A stretch of 64,000 bases of DNA from assembly GCF_002868735.1 (NCBI RefSeq), contig NZ_CP025611.1, positions 3,333,867 to 3,397,866 on the forward strand, read 5' to 3'. Under the pieces are notes generated by a model. The model searched no databases. It worked only from the letters and a program-made list of their open reading frames with translations, and was not told where the DNA came from. The stretch comes from Niveispirillum cyanobacteriorum (GTDB lineage: Bacteria > Pseudomonadota > Alphaproteobacteria > Azospirillales > Azospirillaceae). The position numbers and the translations under genes were made by a program. This document shows, piece by piece, positions 15,622 to 23,870 of the stretch; the stretch's first letter is position 1, and every line of letters starts with the position of its first letter.

Positions 15622-17192
15622 GCCCGGACGATATCGGCAAGACCGTCGCGGCCCTGGTTTCCCGCCTGCCCACGGGGGCGGCTCGCCTGCTTTATGGTGA
15701 ACTGGCCGGCGCGGGAGAGGCGAATGCCAAGATTGCCGTTGTCCGCCGCGCCCTGGTGGAGCGGATCAACGCCTCGCGGCAGCAGCATGGACGCCGGCTG
15801 TTCACGCAGCTGTTCGAACCGTTCATCACGGCGGACATGGAAATGCTGCGCCCCGGCCATTCCGGCATCGGCGTGCTGCACACCGTCGATATCGGTGCCG
15901 TCTGGACCCAGGCGGCGGCGGGTCCGCTGGTCAAGCTGGCGGCGGAGATCGAGGCGAAACTGCCGTCGCTGGTGGCCGAACGGCCACTGGATCTGGTGCT
16001 GTCTCTGCCCGAAATTCAGGGACTGCAGGAGCAGGCCCGGCGTGGGGTGCTGGAATGGCTGACCGGTGATGCGGCCCGGCTGCACAAGGTTTTGATTGCG
16101 CTTAACAACTGGCGGACCGCGGAGCTGCGCCGGATGGGGGCGGATTTCACACCGCGTTCCCTGACGACGGAAGATTTGATCACGATCCGCGGCGCCCTGA
16201 TCCATGGCGCCTCTCTGCGGCCCATCGCGCAGGCAGTGCTGGCCGATAGCGGGTCGGCGGAAACCATGGTGGAACTGGCCGGCAGCTTCGCCCTGCACCC
16301 GATCCAGTCACTGACGACGCCCGAAGCGCGTATGGCAGCCTATCTGGTGCCGCTGTCGCTGCTGCACCGGCGGCGCGCCTACCGGTCAGTTGTGCCGTTC
16401 CTGCTGGATGGGTCGCCCACGGTGCAGGCCCGCATTCTGGAGGCCATGGATAGCCATTTCGCCCGCATCTGCGCCCGGATCGGCAAGGAGGCGGGGATGC
16501 TGGCCGGGGCTGGACAGCCTATCAAGGGGCCGCTGGCCGCCACCACCCTGCGCCGACTGGTGTTGGGGGAGGAGTTGGGCCATCTGGACGCCATCCTCAG
16601 CATCTATGAAGAGTTTGAGATTCTGGACGATCCGCGCCTGGGTGCCCAGGCGCGCGATTATATGGACCAGATGGTGAAGGCAGTGGAGCGCACGCTGTAC
16701 CCCGCCCTGATCGACCGTTGTATCGCGGCGGGCCGTGCGGTTGAACGCGCGCTGCCCGATCAGGATGCACTGGAATGGGCGCTGGGCCTGTGCGTGCGCT
16801 GGCGTACCGTCATTGGCCGTGTCATGCATTGGGGAACGGGTCACAGCAATTTCAAGGAACAGGTTCTGGAACTGGCCAAGGCCGGTTTCCAATCGGCCCT
16901 GTCTGACCCGCGCGCCCTGTCCCCGTCCGACCGTCTGGGTCAGGCGGTGCGGATGCTGCAAATCTCCAAACCGCTGGGCGGCGGGGCAGAAGGTTGGATC
17001 ACCCTGCTTGACAAGGGCTTGGTCCGAACCGTCAGCGACCGGTTGCGGCACGAGGACCCCCTGCGCGATGGTGAGCGCGATCTGGCTGCCGCTCTGATGG
17101 TGCTGGTGCGTGACGAACTGCGCCGTACACGCCATTGGCGGGATACGGGACTGGTCGCGCTTGACGAGCTGGCGCTGGCGGCGGGACTTTGA
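15618..17192 (+). CDS. Large helical protein of unknown function, coupled to a response regulator
   Basis: A 524-residue protein that I cannot place in a family. It has no signal peptide and no membrane segment, and appears mostly alpha-helical. Conspicuous segments include INASRQQHGRRLFTQLFEPF (about 50-70), HTVDIGAVWTQAAAGPLVKL, LNNWRTAELRRMGADF, GEELGHLDAILSIYEEFEIL and VRWRTVIGRVMHWGTGHSNF. Its ATG overlaps the response-regulator stop by 4 nt, so the two are almost certainly made together and may interact. It lies immediately upstream of the mannose nucleotide gene and polysaccharide locus. A scaffold or effector role is inference from position only. Confidence 0.8.
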   Translation: MSPDDIGKTVAALVSRLPTGAARLLYGELAGAGEANAKIAVVRRALVERINASRQQHGRRLFTQLFEPFITADMEMLRPGHSGIGVLHTVDIGAVWTQAAAGPLVKLAAEIEAKLPSLVAERPLDLVLSLPEIQGLQEQARRGVLEWLTGDAARLHKVLIALNNWRTAELRRMGADFTPRSLTTEDLITIRGALIHGASLRPIAQAVLADSGSAETMVELAGSFALHPIQSLTTPEARMAAYLVPLSLLHRRRAYRSVVPFLLDGSPTVQARILEAMDSHFARICARIGKEAGMLAGAGQPIKGPLAATTLRRLVLGEELGHLDAILSIYEEFEILDDPRLGAQARDYMDQMVKAVERTLYPALIDRCIAAGRAVERALPDQDALEWALGLCVRWRTVIGRVMHWGTGHSNFKEQVLELAKAGFQSALSDPRALSPSDRLGQAVRMLQISKPLGGGAEGWITLLDKGLVRTVSDRLRHEDPLRDGERDLAAALMVLVRDELRRTRHWRDTGLVALDELALAAGL

Positions 17193-17444
17193 GGGGTAGC
17201 TTAACTACGCCTTTCGGCAGAGTTGCCTAAAGCCTGAATCGATCCAGCTCAGATTGTATTGGATTTTACCTATTCTTCTGGATACGCGGCCCCCTGTGGT
17301 CAGCGTAGCCATCATCCCTTAGTTATGATGACACGTTGATAGTTCATTTTATTCCTTCCTGTTCAAAAGGTTAGTGCCTATCCGAAAGGCTCGGGTTTCT
17401 TCACCTTTCCCGCCGCTTCCCCCCATCGACCAAGGTTTCCCCGC

Positions 17445-18863
17445 ATGTCCCAGACGATCATCCCCGTCATCCTGTCCGGTGGCAGCGGTACGCGGCTGTG
17501 GCCGCTGTCGCGTGAACAATATCCCAAGCAGTTCCTGCCGCTGGCCGGCAGCCGCAGCCTGTTGCAGCAGACGGTGGAACGCTGTCTGGCCGCCGGTCTG
17601 GGCACGCCGATCCTGGTGGGGGCGGAGGCGCATCGTTTCGTGCTGGCCGAGCAGTTCCGCGATATGGGCGTCACCCCGCGCGCCCTGGTCCTTGAACCCG
17701 CCGCGCGTAACACGGCACCCGCCATTGCTGCGGCCACGCTTCTGGCGCGGGAGATTGACCCGGATGCGCTGCTGCTGGTCCTGCCCGCCGATCATGTGAT
17801 CCGGGATGGTGCGGCCTGGGCAACGGCGGTCGGGGTTGCGGCCAAGGCGGCGGCACAGGGTCATCTGGTGACCTTCGGCATCAAGGCGGAAACGCCGGAG
17901 ACGGGGTTCGGCTGGATCCGCCCCGGCGTGGTGCTGGACGGGATCGAGGGTGCCTTCAAGGTGGACCGTTTCGTTGAGAAACCCGCCTTGCCCAAGGCAG
18001 AGGAATTGCTGCGCGAGGGTTGTTCCTGGAACAGCGGCATGTTCCTGTTCGCGGCATCGGCCATGCTGGAGGAATTGACGCGGTTTGAGCCGGCCTTGCT
18101 GTCGGCGGTGGCCGCGTCGGTCGCGGGCCGGGCCAGCGATCTGGATTTCGTGCGTCTGGCGGCGGACGCCTTCAAATCCGCCCCGTCGGTCAGCATTGAT
18201 GATGCCGTCTTTGCCCGCACGGGACGTGCGGCCACCGTTCCCTGTTCCATCGGCTGGTCCGATGTCGGGTCCTGGTCGGCGCTGCATGAGGTGGTGGAGA
18301 AGGACGGGGACGGCAATGCCACGCGCGGCGACGTCATCCTGCGCAATTGCCAGGGCTCCTACGTTCGCACCGACGGGGTGCTGACGGCGGTCCTGGGCCT
18401 GTCGGATGTCGTGGTGGTGGCCACCTCCGACGCTATTCTGGTGGCGCACAAGGATGCGGTGCAGGATGTGAAAGGTGTCGTTCAGAAGCTGAAGGCCGAC
18501 AGCCGCAAGGAGGCCGAAAGCCGCCCCCGCGTCTATCGTCCCTGGGGCTATTATCAGTCGGTGCATGCCGGCGACCGATTCCAGGTCAAGCGCATTACGG
18601 TCAAGCCCGGCCACAAGCTTTCGCTGCAAAAGCATTTCCACCGCGCCGAACATTGGATCGTGGTCAATGGAACCGCCCTGGTCACCCGCGACGGGGAAGA
18701 GATACTGGTCCGCGAGAACGAGTCCATTTACCTGCCGCTGGGTGCCGTTCACCGGCTGGAAAATCCCGGCAAGGTGCCCCTTAACCTGATCGAGGTGCAG
18801 TCGGGTTCGTACCTGGGCGAGGATGATATCGTGCGCCTGGAGGATACGTATGGGCGGGCGTGA
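17445..18863 (+). CDS. manC: Mannose-1-phosphate guanylyltransferase/mannose-6-phosphate isomerase
   Basis: A 472-residue bifunctional enzyme (ManC/AlgA/CpsB type) that makes GDP-mannose. The N-terminal nucleotidyltransferase (about 5-285) shows the pyrophosphorylase signature SGGSGTRLWPLSREQYPKQFL, then VLPADHVI and FVEKPALPKAEELL. The C-terminal type II isomerase domain (about 340-470) shows FQVKRITVKPGHKLSLQKHF and the metal-binding run QKHFHRAEHW. Length matches the two-domain form. GDP-mannose could supply the glycosyltransferase 3 kb downstream, which makes a mannose-containing polymer plausible. The 250-nt gap upstream is moderately AT-rich and likely holds its promoter. Confidence 0.95.
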   Translation: MSQTIIPVILSGGSGTRLWPLSREQYPKQFLPLAGSRSLLQQTVERCLAAGLGTPILVGAEAHRFVLAEQFRDMGVTPRALVLEPAARNTAPAIAAATLLAREIDPDALLLVLPADHVIRDGAAWATAVGVAAKAAAQGHLVTFGIKAETPETGFGWIRPGVVLDGIEGAFKVDRFVEKPALPKAEELLREGCSWNSGMFLFAASAMLEELTRFEPALLSAVAASVAGRASDLDFVRLAADAFKSAPSVSIDDAVFARTGRAATVPCSIGWSDVGSWSALHEVVEKDGDGNATRGDVILRNCQGSYVRTDGVLTAVLGLSDVVVVATSDAILVAHKDAVQDVKGVVQKLKADSRKEAESRPRVYRPWGYYQSVHAGDRFQVKRITVKPGHKLSLQKHFHRAEHWIVVNGTALVTRDGEEILVRENESIYLPLGAVHRLENPGKVPLNLIEVQSGSYLGEDDIVRLEDTYGRA

Positions 18864-18876
18864 AGAACCTCCGGGG

Positions 18877-19914
18877 TCACCGCCTGAAGTGCCGCTTCAT
18901 CACCGCTTCCGCCGGCTTGCCCTGCAAGGTGAAGTCGGTGTCCTGCGGGCCGCCGGCGTCGGGATCGCTGAACCAGCGCCAGAGCAGGACATCGCGCAGC
19001 CCTTGGCGGTTAAGGGCGGTCAGCCAGTGATCCAGCACGCGGGCCTGCACATCTGCATCGGGATGGGCGTCGCGTTCTTCCGGGCTTTCCCAGGGTTTGG
19101 CCTGTCCGCCAGCGGCGCTGCGCAGGCCCAGTTCGCCAATCCAGAGCGGGCCTTGTCCGGCCAGCGCCGCCGCCAGCGCCTCAATCCGGCCCACCAGACC
19201 GGCATCATCATCGCCAAGCGGTGGGTAGAGGCTGATGGAGGGGATGTCCAGCAGGATACGGAAGGGCAGGCGGTCCAGCTCCCCGTCCCAATGAGCGACA
19301 TAGGTCACGGTACCCCGGAACCGGCCCCGCACATCGGCGATGATGGCGGTCCAGGCGGGATCGTCACTGACGCCGCGCAGTTCGGTGCCCAAGGCCAGCG
19401 CATCGGCCCCTTCCTCCTGCGCCAGACCGGCAAGGTCGAGAAGCAGCGCGCGGTAACGGCGCAGCCATTCCGCCTGATCGGCAGCGTCGCTGAATTCGAT
19501 CGCCCCGGCCCAGGTCTGTGGTACCCAGACATGGGGCTTCACCAGGACCTTCAGGCCCAGGCCCCTGGCCTGACGAATGCCGGCGCGCAATTGGTCCAGG
19601 CTGACGGCGTCGCCCAGCACGATGTGCGGGTCGTTGGGACCCGACTGCCAGAGGAACGGGATCAGGGCAACGGCATTGCCGCCCAGGTCGCGCAGATGCC
19701 GCAGGGAGCGTTCGCAGGCGGGAGAACCCAGTGGCGCGTCGGGCGTTGCGATCAGGTTCGCACCCCGCCAGGGCGGAGAGCCTGCACCAATGCACGCCGC
19801 TGGCAGCAGGCCCAGCCCCGCCAGACCCGCCCCGAGTTTCAGAATGCCACGCCGCGAGGCGTATCGTTCCCGCCGCAATCCGCAACCCTCCGCCCTTTCA
19901 CCGCCGGACGCCAT
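18877..19914 (-). CDS. GH113-like glycoside hydrolase, Tat-exported
   Basis: A 345-residue TIM-barrel hydrolase. The N-terminus has a twin-arginine signal (ASRRGILKLGAGLAGLGLLP, RR at 21-22) ending at PAAC, an imperfect lipobox, so it is exported folded and may be a lipoprotein. The barrel follows the GH113 pattern: GLKVLVKPHV (about 121-130), the probable acid/base in LALGTELRG (E178), and the probable nucleophile in LWIGELGLRS (E261). Characterised GH113 enzymes are endo-beta-mannanases. It is transcribed away from the BcsB-like gene with only about 26-38 nt between starts, so promoters must lie within neighbouring coding DNA. By analogy with BcsZ in cellulose loci it may trim the polymer. 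ATG 19914 is tentative; TTG 19878 would give a shorter signal peptide. Confidence 0.82.
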   Translation of the reverse strand: MASGGERAEGCGLRRERYASRRGILKLGAGLAGLGLLPAACIGAGSPPWRGANLIATPDAPLGSPACERSLRHLRDLGGNAVALIPFLWQSGPNDPHIVLGDAVSLDQLRAGIRQARGLGLKVLVKPHVWVPQTWAGAIEFSDAADQAEWLRRYRALLLDLAGLAQEEGADALALGTELRGVSDDPAWTAIIADVRGRFRGTVTYVAHWDGELDRLPFRILLDIPSISLYPPLGDDDAGLVGRIEALAAALAGQGPLWIGELGLRSAAGGQAKPWESPEERDAHPDADVQARVLDHWLTALNRQGLRDVLLWRWFSDPDAGGPQDTDFTLQGKPAEAVMKRHFRR

Positions 19915-19952
19915 CGGGCACCGGCCACGGCCCCCTGTCAATGGTAAGCCCC

Positions 19953-21950
19953 ATGCGCCACGCCCTGATCGCCGCCCTGTTCACCGCAACCGCCCTGGTC
20001 GCCCCGGCCCTGGCTGCCGATCCGGCAAAGCCGGGGACCCGCAGCGTCACGCTGCGTGACCTGGGCTATCCGGATGGGGTCACCCTGTCCGGCATCTCCG
20101 CCCGACAGGATATCTTCTTCCCCTTGCCGGCCTGGGTGCCGACCGATAATCTCCAGCTTGATATGAAGCTGGATACGGCCTTGGCCGAGGGGCAGCGCGC
20201 ATCGGTGCAATTGCTGCTGGATGATCAGCCGCGCTGGGCCGGGGCCTTGAAGCCCGGCACCCATGCGCAGTCGGTTGCGGCCAGCCTGAAGCGGACCGAT
20301 CTGCGGCAAGGTTTCACCAAGGCCACCATCGCCTGGGGCGCGCAATGGACCGATAATCGCTGCGTCGATCAGCGGCTGCCCGGCGGTTTCGTCACCCTGT
20401 CGCCCGACAGCGCCGTGACCTACAGCATTGACCCGGCAAAGATCGACAGCGTGCGGGCCGCGTGGTCGGCGCTGGGGCCGCGCGTGCATCTGCTGCTGCC
20501 GGCGGGCGATCTGACGGTGACACAGTTCCAGGCGGCGGTGAAGCTGGCGGGTGACCTGCAACGGCAGGGCCGCATCGTCACCTTTGACCGGTTGCCGACA
20601 CCGGGCGTCATCTCCACCCTTTCCGTACCGCCCGCGACGACCGGCAGCATCGTCATTGCGACCAAGGCCGAGGTGGAGGCGCTGGGCGCCGCTATCCGCG
20701 CGCTGCCGGGCAAGGACAAGCTGTGGAGCCTGCGTGATGGCGGGGCCGGTGCCGACATCGCCCTGCTGCCCATGGCCGAGGGCATGGCGCTGGCCCTGCT
20801 GGACGGGATCGACGGCGAGAAGGTGCGGGTCCTGACCGATGGCTGGTCGCCGTTGGCGGATACCAGCGCCAATACCATTAACGCCGCCAAGCCGCAGCCC
20901 GCCAGCCTCATCGGCAATGACGGCATTCCCTTTGCCGTGCTGGGCCTGGGGCAGGGCGTCCAGGAACTGGTGGATCGGGCGGAATGGCCGCTGCGTCTGG
21001 ATTATGCCCAAGTGCCGCAGGGACAGCGCCCGGCCGCCCTGGAGATTGAGCTGGCGCCCGGCAGCACCATGGGCGACAAGCCGCAATTGCTGCATGTCTT
21101 CGTCAATAACACCCTGCTGCGCAGCGTTTCCCTGCCTGATGGCGGCAAGGTGCAGCGCATTTCGGTGCCGCTGCCCGATGGTCTGCTGGGCCGGTCCAAT
21201 GCTATCCGTATCGTGTTGCAGCGGCAGGCATCGGGCGGGGATTGCCGCGAGGCACCGCTGGCCAGCCCGGCGCAGATTCTGCCAGGCAGCCGCGTCACCC
21301 TGACCCCCGACAGCACCAAGCCCGCCGATTTCTATGCCCTGTCGCCTGCCATGGCCAAGGGGGCGACCCTGGTGGTGACGCCGGATCACTTGAAGGATGT
21401 GGCGGCGGTGAACCTTGCTGCCCGCATCGTGGCCGATCTGGTGCCGGCGCAGGCGCCCCTGTCGGTGATCGTGGGCGATGGCAAGGCAAAGCCCGCCACG
21501 CCCTTCATTCAGCTGCCCGGTGCCAGCCTGCCCGGTAAGCCCGACCTGCCGGTCCGCCTGGATGGCGGGGCCGTCTCGGTCAAGGACCGGTCGGGGCAGG
21601 CCCTGCTGGATGTCACGGGCACCCATGGTCTGATGACGGCGCAACTGGCCAGTCTGGACGGTACGCCGGGGCTGGCGCTGGCGACCAGTGATGGTCGTAT
21701 TTCGCCCCTGATGCCACGTCTGGCGTTCGATAAGGGCAATGTCGCCTTCGCCGACGACACAGGCCTGTTGATGGCCTTTGATACGGTTCGCGACCGGGCC
21801 GTGCGGGTCGTGGTGGCCGATGATGCCGGCTGGGCCGATTGGCTGGACCGGTTCCGCATCGTGCTGGTGCTGGGTGCCTGGGGTCTGTTAACCCTGGTCG
21901 GTGTCGGTTCGCTTCGCCGCTGGTATCGCAACCGTGCGCCGAAGGCTTGA
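19953..21950 (+). CDS. BcsB-like periplasmic polysaccharide-export protein
   Basis: A 665-residue exported protein resembling the cellulose synthase regulatory subunit BcsB. A signal peptide is at about 1-21 (HALIAALFTATALVAPALAA). The body shows jelly-roll features of the family: VTLSGISARQDIFFPLP, then WTDNRCVDQRLPGGF, equivalent to the DxRCxD region of BcsB, and later PDGLLGRSNAIRIVLQ. The C-terminus has one membrane helix (FRIVLVLGAWGLLTLVGVGS) with a short cytoplasmic tail, as in BcsB. ATG 19953 is used; the ATG at 19941 is in frame and equally possible. No BcsA with a PilZ domain is present; the synthase 6 nt downstream belongs to another architecture. Confidence 0.85.
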   Translation: MRHALIAALFTATALVAPALAADPAKPGTRSVTLRDLGYPDGVTLSGISARQDIFFPLPAWVPTDNLQLDMKLDTALAEGQRASVQLLLDDQPRWAGALKPGTHAQSVAASLKRTDLRQGFTKATIAWGAQWTDNRCVDQRLPGGFVTLSPDSAVTYSIDPAKIDSVRAAWSALGPRVHLLLPAGDLTVTQFQAAVKLAGDLQRQGRIVTFDRLPTPGVISTLSVPPATTGSIVIATKAEVEALGAAIRALPGKDKLWSLRDGGAGADIALLPMAEGMALALLDGIDGEKVRVLTDGWSPLADTSANTINAAKPQPASLIGNDGIPFAVLGLGQGVQELVDRAEWPLRLDYAQVPQGQRPAALEIELAPGSTMGDKPQLLHVFVNNTLLRSVSLPDGGKVQRISVPLPDGLLGRSNAIRIVLQRQASGGDCREAPLASPAQILPGSRVTLTPDSTKPADFYALSPAMAKGATLVVTPDHLKDVAAVNLAARIVADLVPAQAPLSVIVGDGKAKPATPFIQLPGASLPGKPDLPVRLDGGAVSVKDRSGQALLDVTGTHGLMTAQLASLDGTPGLALATSDGRISPLMPRLAFDKGNVAFADDTGLLMAFDTVRDRAVRVVVADDAGWADWLDRFRIVLVLGAWGLLTLVGVGSLRRWYRNRAPKA

Positions 21951-21956
21951 TCCGGC

Positions 21957-23870
21957 ATGGCCCCCATTCCACCCCCTGCCGCCCCCACCAGCGGCGATAT
22001 TGTCCCGCCCATTGGCGAGCTTTTGCTGGCCAAGGGGTTGATGACGGTCGCGCAGGTGGAACGGGCGCTGGAACTGCAACGGCAATGGAAAGTGCCGTTC
22101 GGTGACGTCGTCATTTCCCAGGGCATGGTGAAGGCGCGCGAATTCTATCGCACGCTGGCCGACCGCTTCCGCCTGCCCTTCATCGACATGATGGCCGAAC
22201 GGCCGGAGGACGGGCTGGCGGACAAAAGCCGGGTGGATGAATATAGCCGCCTGCTGCTGCTGCCCTGGAAGAAGGAAGGCGATGTCGTCACGGTCGCGAC
22301 TGCCGATCCGGGGCCGAAGGCCATGCTGTTCGCACGCCAGACCTATGGTCCCAAAACCCGGATGGTGGTGACGTCGAAATTCGACATCGTCTGGACGTTG
22401 CAGCGCCTGTTTGAGGATGAGTTCAACCATCTGGCCGTCCATGCCCTGGCCGACATGGACCCGACCAGTTCGGCCCGGACCGTGGTGACGCCGGGCCAGA
22501 CCCTGTTCCTTTACGGGCTGCTGTCGGTCTTCCTGCTGGGGCTGGCCTTCGCACCCATCGGTACGCTGATCACGGCCAATATTATCATGGCCCTGTTTTA
22601 TCTTGGTAATTTCTTCCTGAAGACTATCCTGGTCTGGTTCGGGTCGGATGCCAAACAGGTGGACCGCAAGGTGACGGACGCGGAGGTTGCGGCCCTGCAT
22701 GATGATGACCTGCCGACCTTCACTGTCCTGGTGCCCATGTATAAGGAGCCGGAGGTGCTGCCCATCCTGGCGGCGGCGCTGCGCCGGTTGGACTATCCCA
22801 TCGCCAAGCTGGATATCAAGCTGGTGCTGGAAGCCGGCGACCATGAGACGATCAATGCCGCCAAGGCCCTGGGCCTGGAGGGCATTTTCGAAATCATCCG
22901 CGTGCCGCCGACCAAGCCGCAGACCAAGCCCAAGGCCTGCAATTATGCCCTGCGCTTTGCCCGTGGCGAATATCTGGTGATCTTCGATGCGGAGGATCAG
23001 CCGGAGCCGGATCAGTTGAAGAAGGTCGTGGTGGCCTTCCGCAAGGCCCCGGAAAACACGGCCTGCATCCAGTGCCGCCTGAACTATTTCAATGCCAATG
23101 AAAACTGGCTGACGCGGATGTTCACGCTGGATTACTCGCTCTGGTTTGACTTCATGCTGGGTGGGCTGGAACGGCTGAATATTCCGATCCCGTTGGGCGG
23201 CACCTCGAACCATTTCCGCATGGATGTGCTGACCAAGCTCCACGCCTGGGACCCGTTCAACGTGACGGAGGATGCCGATCTGGGCGTGCGCCTGACACAG
23301 AAGGGCTATCGCGTCGGTGTCGTGAACTCGACCACGTTTGAAGAGGCCAATGTCTCCATCCCCAACTGGGTGCGGCAGCGGTCACGCTGGATCAAGGGCT
23401 ATATGCAGACCTATCTGGTGCATATGCGCGACCCGATCCACCTGTACAAATCGGTGGGGGCCGGTGGCTTCTGGGGGTTCCAGTTCTTCATCGGCGGCAC
23501 CATGCTGTCGGGCCTGCTGAACCCGATCTTCTGGGGTTTCTATCTTATCTGGCTGCTGATCGGTGGCACCTGGCTGGACCCGCTGTTCCCGACGGCCCTG
23601 CTGTATCTGTCGCTGTTCAACCTGCTGGCGGGCAATGGCTTGTTCACCTACATCTCCATCATCGCGCCGGTGAAGCGCGGCTGGACCAATCTGGCGCCCT
23701 GGGGCCTGACGGTTATCGGTTACTGGGCGCTGATGTCGGTGGCGGCCTATAAGGCACTGTGGCAGCTGGTGAAGAACCCGTTCTATTGGGAGAAAACGCA
23801 GCACGGCCTGTCACAGACCACCAAGCAGGAAGTGGCCAAGGCGCTGGCCAGCATGGGGCAGTCATCATGA
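21957..23870 (+). CDS. GT2 polysaccharide synthase with N-terminal MshEN-like (GspE-N) domain
   Basis: A 637-residue processive family-2 glycosyltransferase. Residues about 17-155 resemble the T2SSE-N/MshEN domain, with two tandem motifs PIGELLLAKGLMTVAQVERA and PFGDVVISQGMVKAREFYRT; the leading arginine of the usual RLG is proline in both. Two membrane helices (about 182-228) lead into the GT-A domain: FTVLVPMYKEPEVLP, FDAED (343-347), TEDAD (437-441) and QRSRW (474-478), all catalytic motifs of GT2 synthases. Several membrane helices follow (about 500-610). The closest described relatives are NfrB and XagB types, where a MshEN domain links c-di-GMP to glycan synthesis; in NfrB the domain is C-terminal. 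It lies between the BcsB-like gene and a membrane protein gene. Confidence 0.92.
   Translation: MAPIPPPAAPTSGDIVPPIGELLLAKGLMTVAQVERALELQRQWKVPFGDVVISQGMVKAREFYRTLADRFRLPFIDMMAERPEDGLADKSRVDEYSRLLLLPWKKEGDVVTVATADPGPKAMLFARQTYGPKTRMVVTSKFDIVWTLQRLFEDEFNHLAVHALADMDPTSSARTVVTPGQTLFLYGLLSVFLLGLAFAPIGTLITANIIMALFYLGNFFLKTILVWFGSDAKQVDRKVTDAEVAALHDDDLPTFTVLVPMYKEPEVLPILAAALRRLDYPIAKLDIKLVLEAGDHETINAAKALGLEGIFEIIRVPPTKPQTKPKACNYALRFARGEYLVIFDAEDQPEPDQLKKVVVAFRKAPENTACIQCRLNYFNANENWLTRMFTLDYSLWFDFMLGGLERLNIPIPLGGTSNHFRMDVLTKLHAWDPFNVTEDADLGVRLTQKGYRVGVVNSTTFEEANVSIPNWVRQRSRWIKGYMQTYLVHMRDPIHLYKSVGAGGFWGFQFFIGGTMLSGLLNPIFWGFYLIWLLIGGTWLDPLFPTALLYLSLFNLLAGNGLFTYISIIAPVKRGWTNLAPWGLTVIGYWALMSVAAYKALWQLVKNPFYWEKTQHGLSQTTKQEVAKALASMGQSS

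Noticed and set aside
21957..23870. Type II secretion or pilus ATPase (GspE) gene
   Set aside because: Only the N-terminal GspE-N/MshEN-like part is present; the rest is a GT2 synthase without Walker motifs.
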